Positions 45,516-54,903 are shown, numbered from the stretch's first letter. The stretch: DNA of 64,000 nt from Acidithiobacillus marinus (GCF_002847505.1 NZ_MXAV01000008.1:19341-83340), one strand, 5' to 3'. Notes: generated by a model from the letters alone, not told the origin. Made by a program: numbers and translations.

Positions 45516-46010
45516 ATGAAATGTTTGAGATCAGGAATTGCAGTAGTGATAGCAGGATTGGCGGTGAGCTTCGCGGCTCCTTTGGCTGAGGCCGCTCCCA
45601 GTGCTGCATCGGTGCAGCGGGCAGATATCAAAATGCCGATTCAAAATCATATTGATGCTTTTGGTGGCAAGTCCGGAGTTAAAGCGCTCATTAATACGTT
45701 CGTTGGTTATGTGGCGGCAGATCCCCATATCAATTATTATTTTGCCCATACCAACATCAAGGCCCTTAAATATAATCTGACGCAACAGGTTTGCGAAGTG
45801 GTGGGCGGACCCTGCACCTACACTGGTCCGACCATGACGGCAGCGCACAAGAACTTGCACGTTACCACAGCAGCATTCAATTATTTGGCGCAGGATATGA
45901 TCAAGGCGATGGATCAACGGGATATTGCCAAACCAGCGCAGAACTATCTTTTGGCGCAACTGGCAGCCATGGAACCGCAAATTGTTACGGCCAATGGTCC
46001 GTTGGGTTAA
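45516..46010 (+). CDS. Exported group 1 truncated haemoglobin
   Basis: 164 residues with an N-terminal signal peptide (cleavage near AEAAPSA, residue 27), unusual for this family. The globin part has IDAFGGKSGVKALINTFVGY, QQVCEVVGGPCTYTGPTMTA and the proximal His of helix F in AAHKNLHVTTAAFN (His 111). Group 1 truncated globins bind O2 or NO; export would place it in the periplasm facing the acidic outside. Two cysteines (93, 100) could form a disulfide. AAGGAG precedes the ATG. Confidence 0.86.
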   Translation: MKCLRSGIAVVIAGLAVSFAAPLAEAAPSAASVQRADIKMPIQNHIDAFGGKSGVKALINTFVGYVAADPHINYYFAHTNIKALKYNLTQQVCEVVGGPCTYTGPTMTAAHKNLHVTTAAFNYLAQDMIKAMDQRDIAKPAQNYLLAQLAAMEPQIVTANGPLG

Positions 46011-46093
46011 TACCCGAGGGGTTGCTTATTCATTCAGGTTCTGATGACGGGGTTTACGTTTAATTTTTCAGTGTTTTTTGTGGATAACCAATC

Positions 46094-46996
46094 ATGTCCT
46101 TCGCTGTGAGAATGAGCAATTTGTTCGTTGCCGGGGTGACGGGCGTTCTTTCCGCCTGTTCCCCTCTGCAAATCATCAATCGTCTTACCCCAACGAATAC
46201 CTATAAGGTCACTCAGGATATTCGTTATCAGCATTTGGCACGCGGGCATCTGGATGTATATAGACCGGTTCCCAAAGATGGTTATCCTGAACCGGCGGGA
46301 GGCTACCCTGTAGTGCTGTTTATTTACGGCGGTAGCTGGGATAGTGGCAGCAGGCAAGAATATAAGTTTGTCGGAGAAGCCTTGGCCGCCCGTGGTTTGG
46401 TGGTGGTCATACCCAATTATCGTCTTTATCCACAGGTACGTTATCCTGACTTTTTAAGGGATAATGCCCGTGCGGTAGCCTGGACTTATCAGCACATCGC
46501 CGCTTTTGGCGGCAATATCCGGGATTTTTATATCATGGGCCATAGTGCGGGGGGCTATAATGCCGCCATGTTGGTGATGGATCCGCGCTGGCTGCAAGCG
46601 GTGGGACTCAAGCCGGATATTTTCAGTGGCTGGATAGGATTGGCAGGCCCCTACAATTTTTATCCAATTACTTACAAACCGGTTCGCCCCATATTTTTCT
46701 ACCCGGATTATCCCCCTGATAGTATGCCTATTGATTTTGCCAATAATGCGGATATCCCCAGAACTTTTCTAGGGGCTGCTGTTCATGACGATTTGGTGAA
46801 CCCAAAAGTGAATACCGAAGCCTTGGCGGCCATGTTAAAAAAGGCGGGGGTCAGTGTCGAATTGAAAATGTATCGGGGAGTAAACCACGAAACCTTGATT
46901 GGTGCTTTTGCCAAGCCATTACGCTGGATGGCCCCGGTGCTGGATGATGTGGTGGCTTTCATCAAGGAGGGCCATGATCAGCGAGTCCATCAATAA
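46094..46996 (+). CDS. Lipoprotein alpha/beta hydrolase (carboxylesterase-like)
   Basis: 300 residues. A signal with lipobox GVLSAC (Cys at about 22) precedes an esterase fold of the BD-FAE/HSL type: VVLFIYGGSWDSGS is the oxyanion region, FYIMGHSAGGYNAAML holds the nucleophilic Ser, Asp is likely in AAVHDDLVNP and His in RGVNHETLIG. Substrate unknown. It follows the haemoglobin gene by 83 bases and ends at a strong terminator. Confidence 0.87.
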   Translation: MSFAVRMSNLFVAGVTGVLSACSPLQIINRLTPTNTYKVTQDIRYQHLARGHLDVYRPVPKDGYPEPAGGYPVVLFIYGGSWDSGSRQEYKFVGEALAARGLVVVIPNYRLYPQVRYPDFLRDNARAVAWTYQHIAAFGGNIRDFYIMGHSAGGYNAAMLVMDPRWLQAVGLKPDIFSGWIGLAGPYNFYPITYKPVRPIFFYPDYPPDSMPIDFANNADIPRTFLGAAVHDDLVNPKVNTEALAAMLKKAGVSVELKMYRGVNHETLIGAFAKPLRWMAPVLDDVVAFIKEGHDQRVHQ

Positions 46997-47006
46997 CTAC
47001 TAAAAA

Positions 47007-47036
47007 GCCCCGGCCTGTCAACAAGCCGGGGCTTTT
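47007..47036. terminator. Bidirectional intrinsic terminator
   Basis: GCCCCGGC, a 10-base loop and GCCGGGGC, with four Ts after and five As before. It separates the plus-strand hydrolase gene from the convergent DUF1641-type gene and can act in both directions. Confidence 0.9.
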
Positions 47037-47059
47037 ATGCAGCCAGAATAAGGGAATGC

Positions 47060-48763
47060 TTAACTGGCTTTCAGCGACTTCATGAAAATCGTCGCAAAAC
47101 GGATGAAAAACTTGAGCAGGTACTGGGTGTCCTTGGCGAAGACGATTTTCATCAGGCCAAAAATACCGCCGCCCTTGTTGGCTTCATTCTGCATTTCGGT
47201 TTTGGTCAATTCCAGCGCCTTGACGGCCTTGTCCACGCCACCGGCAAAGGCGGCATCCGAGGGCATCATGGGCACGACCTTACTCATGACCATGTTGATT
47301 TTGCCCACCAGGCCGGCTTTCTGCAGGTTGCCTACCAGTGCAAACACTTCCGGTAGCATATCCACCAGATGGGCATCATGCAGTCCCTGGACAATGCCCT
47401 TGATCCGGTGGTTGATGCTTTCCGCATCTCCCTTGAGGGCTTTGGTGCCAATCTGGGCAATTTCCATCCAGACCAGGGCGCCCTGACTGATGGTGCTGCC
47501 AATGTGCTGAATGGTGCCGTCATGCCACAATTCGGCGACGAAGTCGGCACCGGTGCCAAAGGCGATGCTCAGATCACCACGCGGAGTGAGAATGTCTTCC
47601 AGGCGAATCCCCTTGGCTTCCAGCGCCTTTGCGGCTTCTTGCAGGGAGCCACCGACAGTTTCCGCCATTTTGAGAAGGCCACCCACCCGGTCGGCCAGGC
47701 TGTCTGCATCTCCCTGGGCCAGATTCTTGGCGCGCATGGCAATTTTCAGCCATTTTTCAGCTTCTTCAGCCAGATCATCCAGTTTTTCGGGGAGATCGAT
47801 ATCGTTGATGATACCCTTTACCGCACCAACACCATCCTTGCCCGCCTGCACAAAGAAGCCGGCACTGGCAGCATAACCGGCCAGGTGCTCGACCTGATCC
47901 AGCAAGCCTTCCACGCGGGTAACCATATCTACTGAGCCGTCACCCTGGGTGAGGTTCTTGACGCGCATGGCGACCTGCATCCAACGATTGCCGCCGGAGC
48001 CGATGCTGGCCAGGGCGTTGCCCATATTGGCGCTTTCCAAAACTTCCGGCATGGTGTCGCGCAGGGTGCCGATGGCAATATTCATCTGCCCACCGAGAAT
48101 CTCGGCCATGTCGAGCATGCCGCTCAGGCGGGTTTGCAGGTCTGGAGCATCACCCTGAATGAGACGCTGGGCGCGTTTGGCCATCTGAATCCACTGGTCG
48201 GCCATTTCCTGAATTTCGTCGAGGCGGTCAGGCAAATCCAGTTGCCCCACCATGTTGCCCACTACGCCAACACCTTGTTTGGCACTTTCCACCCAATATT
48301 GAATGGTAGTGGTGCTGCTATGGATTTTCTGCACCATTTCTTCCGGGTTTTCGCCGATGATCGGGCATTTCAGTTCAGCACTGAGAGCGGCCACCGAGGC
48401 AAAAAATCCGGAACGCTGCAGATTGCCAAGCAGTTGCAGGACTTCTTTCAGGGTTTTGTCGAGTTCAGCTTTCTGGGCATCGTTGATGAGGGCACGGAGG
48501 CGATCCAGAGGTTCTTCATCAGAGTTACCCTTGACGAAAGACTGCAGGGATTCGGAGATGCCCTGGAGTTTTTCCATGTAGGGCTGCATGGTTTCCATCA
48601 GCTTGTCGGTGTCGATTGCCTGGGGGAGTTCATTGAGAACATCGCGGAGCATCTGCAGCATATCCTGGACCTGCAGGGCGGCATCGCCGACTTTTCCGAG
48701 CCCTTCCCACTGGCGTTCATTGAGACTTACTACTGCTGCTGGTACTGTATTCGCGTTGGCCAT
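47060..48763 (-). CDS. DUF1641-type helical repeat protein
   Basis: 567 residues, almost all helical. Four copies of a W-x2-A-x-R-x-K-x-L-x-Q-G-D...R-x-x-G-L-L motif occur at about 191-221, 261-292, 338-368 and 432-462, for example IAMRAKNLAQGDADSLADRV. A shorter GNLQ(R/K)xG motif appears at 113 and again at 478, and the C-terminus GGGIFGLMKIVFAKDTQYLL resembles DUF1641. DUF1641 proteins occur in sulfur oxidisers and archaea, sometimes near heterodisulfide reductase-like genes, but none is adjacent here. No signal peptide or obvious membrane helix. Probably an oligomeric scaffold; function unknown. Confidence 0.75.
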   Translation of the reverse strand: MANANTVPAAVVSLNERQWEGLGKVGDAALQVQDMLQMLRDVLNELPQAIDTDKLMETMQPYMEKLQGISESLQSFVKGNSDEEPLDRLRALINDAQKAELDKTLKEVLQLLGNLQRSGFFASVAALSAELKCPIIGENPEEMVQKIHSSTTTIQYWVESAKQGVGVVGNMVGQLDLPDRLDEIQEMADQWIQMAKRAQRLIQGDAPDLQTRLSGMLDMAEILGGQMNIAIGTLRDTMPEVLESANMGNALASIGSGGNRWMQVAMRVKNLTQGDGSVDMVTRVEGLLDQVEHLAGYAASAGFFVQAGKDGVGAVKGIINDIDLPEKLDDLAEEAEKWLKIAMRAKNLAQGDADSLADRVGGLLKMAETVGGSLQEAAKALEAKGIRLEDILTPRGDLSIAFGTGADFVAELWHDGTIQHIGSTISQGALVWMEIAQIGTKALKGDAESINHRIKGIVQGLHDAHLVDMLPEVFALVGNLQKAGLVGKINMVMSKVVPMMPSDAAFAGGVDKAVKALELTKTEMQNEANKGGGIFGLMKIVFAKDTQYLLKFFIRFATIFMKSLKAS

Positions 48764-48926
48764 GATGCGCTGATCTCCCGCTGAAATAATGCTGCGATAA
48801 GTGCTTTTAATGTAAACAAAGCAGGCTTTGTTTAAGACTTGCCTTATTTACCACAAAAAACGGTTCTTTCCTACCCACGACAATGGGTCCTATGATGGTC
48901 AACCAGACATTGGCAGGCTAATTATT

Positions 48927-49373
48927 ATGCTTTATGGCAGTAAACGAGAAACATATCGGCAAGTCTTTCTCGACAGTTGGCGGGCTTTTCGCGCCGGCCG
49001 TCCGCTGGAGGGCGTCCAGACCCGCATTGTCGAGATCATCCTTGAACATCCGGAATATCAGTCCTTGCTCGAAGATGCCGAGCGCGGCCTGGAGCGGGAT
49101 TTTCCCCCGGAGCAGGGCCAGAGCAATCCCTTTCTGCACATGTCCCTGCATCTGGGGCTGGCGGAAATGTTGGCAATGCAGCAGCCACAGGGTATCGTGC
49201 CACTTTACGCCCTGGCCTGTGAAAAACGCGGCAAGGTCGATGCCGAGCATTTGTTTGTCGATTGCCTCGGGGAAATGATGTGGCAGGCACAGCGGGTGGG
49301 GAGTGCGCCGGATATGGCTGCCATGCTCGCCTGTGTGCGACGCGGACTTGGTTTGCCTGATCTGGCAGAGTGA
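48927..49373 (+). CDS. DUF1841 family protein
   Basis: 148 residues from ATG 48927 (MLYGSKRETYRQVFLDSWRA), the DUF1841 opening; an upstream in-frame start at 48828 has no support. IVEIILEHPEYQSLLEDAER and NPFLHMSLHLGLAEML follow, with conserved His and Glu. The family is uncharacterised and mostly helical. It is divergent from the DUF1641-type gene and 43 bases upstream of pepF. Confidence 0.85.
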   Translation: MLYGSKRETYRQVFLDSWRAFRAGRPLEGVQTRIVEIILEHPEYQSLLEDAERGLERDFPPEQGQSNPFLHMSLHLGLAEMLAMQQPQGIVPLYALACEKRGKVDAEHLFVDCLGEMMWQAQRVGSAPDMAAMLACVRRGLGLPDLAE

Positions 49374-49416
49374 TCATTACTGAGCATGTCCTGATGGGCA
49401 TGGTGGAGAAAAAATC

Positions 49417-51204
49417 ATGGTAAAACAATCGACGACAGGTGCGGAAAACATTCACTGGCACCTACAGGATCTGTATGCAGGCACGGAAGATCCTCAGATC
49501 GAAGCAGACATGCGCTGGGCCAACACGGAAGCCGAAAGTTTTGCCCGCCAGTATCGCCCGGGTCTGGCCGATCTGAATGCTGGCGGATTGGCCGTCGCCA
49601 TGCAGAAACTGGAGGCCATTCGTCAGCGGCTTGGTCGGGTCGGGGCTTTTCGGTATTTGAGTTACGTGACCCATGCCGATCAGCCCGGCTATGGTGCGGC
49701 CTTGCAGGCCTATGAAGAAGCCGCGACGAGCATCAGCAATCAGCTGATATTTTTTGATATTGCCTGGAATGCCGTAGATGACAGTCGGGCGGAAGCGTGG
49801 CTGCAAGACCCGGCGTTGGCACACTGGGCGCATTTGCTGCGCAACTGGCGCAAATACCGGAATCATCTGCGCAGTGAGAGTGAAGAGCAGATTCTGTCGG
49901 AAAAACGGGTAACGGGCCGTGCACTCTGGGAGCGCCTCTTTGATGAGACCCTGACCGAAATGCGTTTTCAGTTGCGGGGCAAGGCCATGACCGAGCAGGA
50001 GGTTCTGACCTTGCTTTCCAACCCCGACCGGTCTTTGCGCCATGACGCGGCGGAGTCCCTGAGCACCGGGCTGGAAAGCCGTCTGCATACCCTGACCACC
50101 TGCTTCAATGCGATTCTGGCCGACAAAGCTCTGGACGACCGATTGCGGGCTTATCCCCACTGGCTGAGTGAGCGGAATCTCAGCAATGAGATTTCCGACA
50201 GCATGGTGGAGGCCCTGGAGGCAGCGGTCGTCTCCCGCTATTCCCTGGTGGCTCGTTATTATCGGCTCAAGGCCAAATTGCTGCGTGTGTCGCCCCTGAT
50301 GGACTATGACCGCTACGCACCGATTTCCAGTGAGGCTAGGCGCTATGACTGGGCGGAATGTCAGCGCATTGTCCTGGCGGCGGTCCATGATTTTTCTCCC
50401 GAGCTGGGTGCCATCGGTCAGCGCTTCTTTGATGAGCACTGGATTGATGCCGCGCTGGCGCCCGGCAAGCGCGGCGGGGCTTTCGCCCATCCGGTCACCC
50501 CCGACGTTCATCCTTATCTGATGGTGAACTATACCGGCACGGTGCGCGATGTGATGACCGTCGCCCATGAACTGGGGCATGGCATCCATCAGTATCTGGC
50601 CCGGGAGCAGGGCTATCTGAATGCCGATACGCCGCTGACCACGGCGGAAACGGCTTCAGTATTTGGAGAGATGCTGACTTTTGAGCGATTGATGCGCGAG
50701 GAGCAGGACCCGCAGCAACGCCTGACCCTGCTCTGCGGCAAAATCGAAGATACTTTCGCCACCGTATTCCGGCAGATGGCCATGCACCGCTTCGAAGTGG
50801 TGATGCATCAGGCCCGGCGGACTGAAGGGGAATTGAGCAAGGAACGCCTGGCCGAATTGTGGATGCAAACCCAGACCGAGCAGTTTGCCGACAGTATCCA
50901 GTTCAGCCCCGGATACCGCTGGTGGTGGAGTTATATTCCCCATTTCATCGGTTCGCCGGGGTATGTGTATGCTTATGCTTTCGGGGAGTTGCTGACCTTG
51001 GCACTGATTCAGCGCTATCGGGATAATCCTGCCGGTTTCGTACCCGGTTATATCGCCATGCTCAAGCTGGGGGGCAGCAAGGCGCCCGCCGAGGTGGTCG
51101 CCGAAACCGGGGTCGATCTGGACAGTCCGCAATTATGGTCACAGGCCCTGGATTATCTGGCCGGTCTGGTGGATGAGGCGGAAGCCCTGGCTGGAGTGCG
51201 CTGA
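49417..51204 (+). CDS. pepF: Oligoendopeptidase F, M3 family
   Basis: 595 residues. Cytoplasmic zinc peptidase for short peptides. The M3 zinc motif is DVMTVAHELGHGIHQYLARE, with the second-sphere Glu in TTAETASVFGEML. The C-terminal substrate segment FSPGYRWWWSYIPHFIGSPG, followed by YVYAYAFGEL, is conserved. It begins 43 bases after the DUF1841 gene and ends 3 bases before fumC. Confidence 0.94.
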   Translation: MVKQSTTGAENIHWHLQDLYAGTEDPQIEADMRWANTEAESFARQYRPGLADLNAGGLAVAMQKLEAIRQRLGRVGAFRYLSYVTHADQPGYGAALQAYEEAATSISNQLIFFDIAWNAVDDSRAEAWLQDPALAHWAHLLRNWRKYRNHLRSESEEQILSEKRVTGRALWERLFDETLTEMRFQLRGKAMTEQEVLTLLSNPDRSLRHDAAESLSTGLESRLHTLTTCFNAILADKALDDRLRAYPHWLSERNLSNEISDSMVEALEAAVVSRYSLVARYYRLKAKLLRVSPLMDYDRYAPISSEARRYDWAECQRIVLAAVHDFSPELGAIGQRFFDEHWIDAALAPGKRGGAFAHPVTPDVHPYLMVNYTGTVRDVMTVAHELGHGIHQYLAREQGYLNADTPLTTAETASVFGEMLTFERLMREEQDPQQRLTLLCGKIEDTFATVFRQMAMHRFEVVMHQARRTEGELSKERLAELWMQTQTEQFADSIQFSPGYRWWWSYIPHFIGSPGYVYAYAFGELLTLALIQRYRDNPAGFVPGYIAMLKLGGSKAPAEVVAETGVDLDSPQLWSQALDYLAGLVDEAEALAGVR

Positions 51205-51207
51205 ATC

Positions 51208-52581
51208 ATGCGTCAGGAAAAAGACAGCATGGGTCTGGTGGAGGTGGCGGATGCAGCGCTCTGGGGCGCCCAGACCCAGCGCTCTCTGCAGTATTTTGCC
51301 ATTGGTAGTGAACAGATGCCGCTGGCGCTGATACATGCTCTGGTCCGCATCAAGCGCGCCGCCGCCCGGGTCAACTGTGAACTGGGTCTTTTGTCGGATG
51401 ATCTCGCCCATAGTATTCAGGTTGCAGCCTCTGAAATTCTCGAAGGTCACTGGGATGACCAGTTTCCTCTGCGTGTCTGGCAAACCGGCAGTGGTACCCA
51501 GAGCAACATGAACGTGAATGAAGTCATCGCCAATCGGGCCAATGAATTGGTCGGACAGCCCCGAGGCAGCAAAGCACCGGTGCATCCCAATGATCACGTC
51601 AACCTCGGGCAGTCTTCCAATGACACTTTTCCGGCGGCTATGCACATGGCGGCGGCCCTGGCGGTACATCAGCAGTTGTTACCGGCACTGGTGGCCCTAG
51701 AACAGCAGCTGGCCGAAAAAAGCCGGGCTTTCGCCGCCATCATCAAGGTAGGGCGCACCCATCTGATGGATGCTGTTCCCCTTACCCTGGGGCAGGGGTT
51801 TTCCGGCTATCAGGCCCAGGTGCAGATGGGCATTCAGGCGCTGGAGCAGACATTACCGGCGCTCTATGGCCTGGCTCTGGGCGCTACCGCCGTGGGTACC
51901 GGGCTGAACTGTCATCACGATTTTGCGCAACGGGTCTGCGCCCGACTGCACGCTGAGCTGGGCTTGCCTTTTCATCCGGCGGGTAATTTTTTTGCGGCTC
52001 TGGCTGGTCATGAAGCCCTCCAGCAACTGAGCAGCAGCCTGCGCCTGACAGCCATGTCCTTGCTGAAAATTGCCAATGATATCCGCTGGATGGCTTCTGG
52101 CCCCCGGGCAGGTCTGGGGGAGTTGCGACTTCCTGAAAATGAACCGGGTTCTTCCATCATGCCCGGCAAGGTCAACCCGACCCAGGCCGAGGCCCTGACC
52201 ATGGTTTGCGTCCAGGTTTTTGGCAATGATGCGGCCATCGCCTTTGCCGCATCCCAGGGTAATTTTGAACTGAATGTTTACAAGCCGCTGATTATTTATA
52301 ATGTGTTGCAATCTGTTCAGTTGCTGGCAGATGCAGCCCGCTCATTCACTGAACATTGTCTGCAGGGCCTGGAGCCCGTGGCTGAACGTCTGCAGGAAAA
52401 CATGGAAAAATCCCTGATGCTGGTGACATCCCTGACCCCGGTGATTGGCTATGAACGGGCGGCGGCGGTCGCCCAGCACGCCCATCGGACTCGCAGTACC
52501 CTGCGCGAGGCAGCCATGCATCTGGGGTATCTGAGTGGCGAGGCTTTTGATGCCCAGATGCGTCCCGAGGATATGCTCTAG
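51208..52581 (+). CDS. fumC: Fumarate hydratase class II
   Basis: 457 residues. Interconverts fumarate and malate in the TCA cycle without an iron-sulfur cluster. Marks: [59 protein letters not shown] and the superfamily signature [19 protein letters not shown]. Full family length. Close spacing to pepF suggests cotranscription. Its stop is followed by 223 bases before the DAHP synthase gene. Confidence 0.96.
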   Translation: MRQEKDSMGLVEVADAALWGAQTQRSLQYFAIGSEQMPLALIHALVRIKRAAARVNCELGLLSDDLAHSIQVAASEILEGHWDDQFPLRVWQTGSGTQSNMNVNEVIANRANELVGQPRGSKAPVHPNDHVNLGQSSNDTFPAAMHMAAALAVHQQLLPALVALEQQLAEKSRAFAAIIKVGRTHLMDAVPLTLGQGFSGYQAQVQMGIQALEQTLPALYGLALGATAVGTGLNCHHDFAQRVCARLHAELGLPFHPAGNFFAALAGHEALQQLSSSLRLTAMSLLKIANDIRWMASGPRAGLGELRLPENEPGSSIMPGKVNPTQAEALTMVCVQVFGNDAAIAFAASQGNFELNVYKPLIIYNVLQSVQLLADAARSFTEHCLQGLEPVAERLQENMEKSLMLVTSLTPVIGYERAAAVAQHAHRTRSTLREAAMHLGYLSGEAFDAQMRPEDML

Positions 52582-52692
52582 GCTCGGAGCTTGAGCCTCG
52601 GGCCGAGGATACTGCGCCTTGATCCCGGCTACTGCCGGTTTGAAATGGGCAGCCATTCGTCCAATGGGCTATGGGCGGAGCGTTCTGGAGGC

Positions 52693-52706
52693 TGATCCTC
52701 GGATCA
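52693..52706. promoter_or_regulatory. Dyad upstream of the DAHP synthase gene
   Basis: TGATCC-TC-GGATCA, 99 bases before the start codon, in a 223-base gap. A second small palindrome GCCCC-TT-GGGGC lies at 52756-52767. Either could be an operator or part of a leader structure. Nothing else is recognisable in the gap. Confidence 0.3.
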
Positions 52707-52804
52707 TGTTATCCTTTGGCCCGGCTCATCCTTTCCGGACCCTGCCTTGGACTCTGCCCCTTGGGGCCAATAAAACTTTCATGCCATGCAAGAGGATGTA
52801 GAAC

Positions 52805-53926
52805 ATGATCCTGATTCTAGAAGCAGATCTGGCGGAACAGTCCCCGGTTTTTCAACAGTTGCTGACCCGCCTCAAGGCCCTTCCCGATATCCAGTTCCGG
52901 ATTCATCAGGAACAGGGGACGGAACAGTTGTTGAGCGAAATTTATCTAATTGGTCATACCAAGCAGCTGCGGGTGGAAGACATGGAAGCCTTGCCGGGGG
53001 TGAAGCAGGCCATCCGGGTTTCCCGTGAGTACCGCATGCTCGGTCGGCATTCCGGTGACCAGAGAGCGCAGGGTTTTGATTATAATGGCGTGCATTTTGG
53101 TCAGGACAATCTCAATGTCTTTGCGGGACTTTGCGCGGTGGATACCCGCGAGCATGTCGAGCAGATGATGAAAGCCCTCCAGGAAAACGGCCAGGTCTGC
53201 ACGCGGATGGGTGCCTACAAGCCGCGCACCAGTCCCTACGCCTTCCAGGGCCACGGCAAGGCCTGTCTGCCTTATGTATTTGAGCTGGCGGGCAAGTATG
53301 GGATGCGCGTGATCGCCATGGAAATTCTCCATGAATCCCACATGGATGAAATTCGTGAAGCTTTAGAAAAAACCGGGCACCCGACCGGGGTGATGCTGCA
53401 GATTGGCACCCGTAACACCCAGAATTTTGAACTGCTCAAGGCGGTAGGCCGGCAGACCGAGTTCCCGGTGCTGCTCAAACGCGGCTTTGGCATTACCCTT
53501 GAGGAATCCCTCAATGCCGCCGAATATCTGGCTTCCGAGGGAAATACCAAGGTGGTGTTCGGGCTCCGTGGCATGAAAACCAATCTGGGCGACCCGCACC
53601 GCAATTTCGTGGATTTTGCCCAGGTGCCGACAGTCAAGCGTCTCACCCGGATGCCGGTCTGCATTGATCCTTCCCACTCAGTGGGCAGTCGCGACGCAGG
53701 GCCTGACGGGATCCCGGAAGTTTTTCAGGTGACGGCGGAAGGCGTCGTGGCCGGTGCCAACATGATTCTGGTGGATTTCCATCCCGACCCCGCCACAGCC
53801 CTGGTGGATGGCCCCCAGGCCTTGCTGCTCAAGGAGCTCCCCTGGTTTTTGGAAGATGTCCGTCTGGCCCGGGAAACCTACGAAGAACGGGTGCTGCTGG
53901 CCGCCGCCCAAGGGGTTGGGGAGTGA
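52805..53926 (+). CDS. 3-deoxy-7-phosphoheptulonate (DAHP) synthase
   Basis: 373 residues. First step of the shikimate pathway, joining PEP and erythrose 4-phosphate. It has an N-terminal ferredoxin-like extension of about 90 residues (MILILEADLAEQSPVFQQLL), then the barrel with RMGAYKPRTSPYAFQG, VLLKRGFGITLEESLNAAEY, and metal ligands including CIDPSHSVGSRD. The layout fits the type I-beta form, in which the extension can mediate feedback control. GAGGATGTAGAAC precedes the ATG. Last backbone-like gene before the toxin-antitoxin patch. Confidence 0.93.
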   Translation: MILILEADLAEQSPVFQQLLTRLKALPDIQFRIHQEQGTEQLLSEIYLIGHTKQLRVEDMEALPGVKQAIRVSREYRMLGRHSGDQRAQGFDYNGVHFGQDNLNVFAGLCAVDTREHVEQMMKALQENGQVCTRMGAYKPRTSPYAFQGHGKACLPYVFELAGKYGMRVIAMEILHESHMDEIREALEKTGHPTGVMLQIGTRNTQNFELLKAVGRQTEFPVLLKRGFGITLEESLNAAEYLASEGNTKVVFGLRGMKTNLGDPHRNFVDFAQVPTVKRLTRMPVCIDPSHSVGSRDAGPDGIPEVFQVTAEGVVAGANMILVDFHPDPATALVDGPQALLLKELPWFLEDVRLARETYEERVLLAAAQGVGE

Positions 53927-53944
53927 GGGTAAGATAACCCTGCA

Positions 53945-54226
53945 TCACCAGAAGCGATCCTCTCGGGTGTGCCACAGACGCAGCACATAGATGGTCGAAT
54001 CCTGGAGTTCGTAGCGAAGCTCGTACTCCCCGACCAGAATTCGCCGCACCTCGCGTGGCTCGAATTGGAAAAGCTGCTCGCCGATGCGTGGGTTCGTCAT
54101 CAGAATAGTCGGAGCCTTGGTCAGCGCCTGCACCGCCCGCGCGGCGGCAGGCTTATTCACCGAAGCCAGGAATTCATACAAGCGCGCCAAATCGGAAAGC
54201 GCCTTGCTGGTCCACTTCAGAATCAA
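53945..54226 (-). CDS. RelE/ParE family toxin
   Basis: 93 residues from TTG 54226, which shares TTGA with the antitoxin stop. It reads LKWTSKALSDLARLYEFLAS at the start and EPREVRRILVGEYELRYELQ later, ending LWHTREDRFW, the ParE/RelE pattern (W-x-x-x-A-x-x-D-L and a terminal R-x-x-R region). Paired with the upstream RHH antitoxin on the same strand. ParE-type toxins inhibit gyrase, RelE types cut mRNA; which applies cannot be told here. Confidence 0.85.
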   Translation of the reverse strand: MILKWTSKALSDLARLYEFLASVNKPAAARAVQALTKAPTILMTNPRIGEQLFQFEPREVRRILVGEYELRYELQDSTIYVLRLWHTREDRFW

Positions 54227-54489
54227 CGCGGCGCCGGCAGCGGCTGGTCGGTGCCAAGGTTCTCCGCCCACGCCTGCACGGCCTGGTGATCAATGACCTG
54301 TCCGGCGTCTACATCAGCCAGCGCTTCCTGGGTCAGTCGGTCGCGCTCCTCTTCATGTGCGATCCAGGCGGAAAGCGCCTGCTTCATGATCCAGCCGCGC
54401 GAGCGTTCAAGCCGTAAAGCCATCTGATCTACCTTGTTGGCCAGCGGAAGCGGCACATGTGCGGTCAGCACTTTGGTTGCTGCGGTCAT
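54223..54489 (-). CDS. CopG/RHH family antitoxin
   Basis: 88 residues. The ribbon-helix-helix region is LTAHVPLPLANKVDQMALRL followed by ERSRGWIMKQALSAWI, and a flexible acidic tail would bind the toxin. First gene of the pair, with AGGAGG just upstream of ATG 54489. It probably represses its own operon, as is usual for RHH antitoxins. Confidence 0.88.
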   Translation of the reverse strand: MTAATKVLTAHVPLPLANKVDQMALRLERSRGWIMKQALSAWIAHEEERDRLTQEALADVDAGQVIDHQAVQAWAENLGTDQPLPAPR

Positions 54490-54742
54490 GTTGTACCTCC
54501 TCTTTAGACATGGCTCTCAATGCGTTCCCGGGCTGAGTCCTGTTGGTTGCTCGTTGCGGGTGGAAGATGTCTATCGGACTTTTCTTTCTGATGCAAATTG
54601 CATTTTTTCAATCGTATTGATTAGTTTTGAATCGGTCAAGCGCCCGTTCAGAAGCATTTGTCGTCGCCGCCCGGGTAGCTGTCAGCGCACCCAATCCCCA
54701 ACCCGCAAACCGGGAACACGCACAAACTCACGCAGGGTGACT

Positions 54743-54780
54743 TGGAGCGACGATAAGGAGAAGACTGCACCCGTATGCCG
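54743..54780 (+). pseudogene. Fragment of an RHH-antitoxin/ParE-toxin junction
   Basis: 38 bases match 58325-58362 at 34 positions. In the intact copy this segment is the end of the antitoxin gene and the start of the toxin gene. Here both genes are missing around it. The rest of 54490-54742 shows no convincing gene. Confidence 0.65.
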
Positions 54781-54782
54781 CA

Positions 54783-54857
54783 TACCTTCAGGCATTGGCG
54801 TGGTCGCGCAGTCGGGGGATGGGATGGTGATAAAGGCGGTGTGACGCCCTATAATGG
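54783..54857 (+). repeat. 75-bp direct repeat, copy A
   Basis: Matches 57533-57606 with six mismatches and one single-base gap. It contains CGCGCAGTCGGGG and GATGGGATGGTGATAAAGGC. Each copy stands just upstream of a different remnant of a mazF-type gene. Confidence 0.85.
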
Positions 54858-54880
54858 GCGGACCCGGAACGGGAAGCCGA

Positions 54881-54903
54881 GGCCCAGGCCCAGGCCCAGG
54901 CCT
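54881..54903 (+). repeat. Short tandem repeat (GGCCCA)
   Basis: Nearly four copies of the hexamer GGCCCA. In the frame of the antitoxin remnant it reads AQAQAQA and then a TAG stop, so it probably arose in a decaying antitoxin gene. Confidence 0.8.

Noticed and set aside
49462..50589. 375-codon open frame opposite pepF
   Set aside because: Antisense shadow of pepF; no ribosome-binding site or motif.
54434..54844. 136-codon plus-strand frame after the first toxin-antitoxin pair
   Set aside because: It overlaps the antitoxin start on the other strand, translates to no known fold and contains the ParE-junction fragment out of frame.
54881..54903. GGCCCA hexamer array considered as a CRISPR or regulatory iteron
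   Set aside because: Contiguous 6-bp units without spacers; best explained as a microsatellite within a decayed antitoxin gene.
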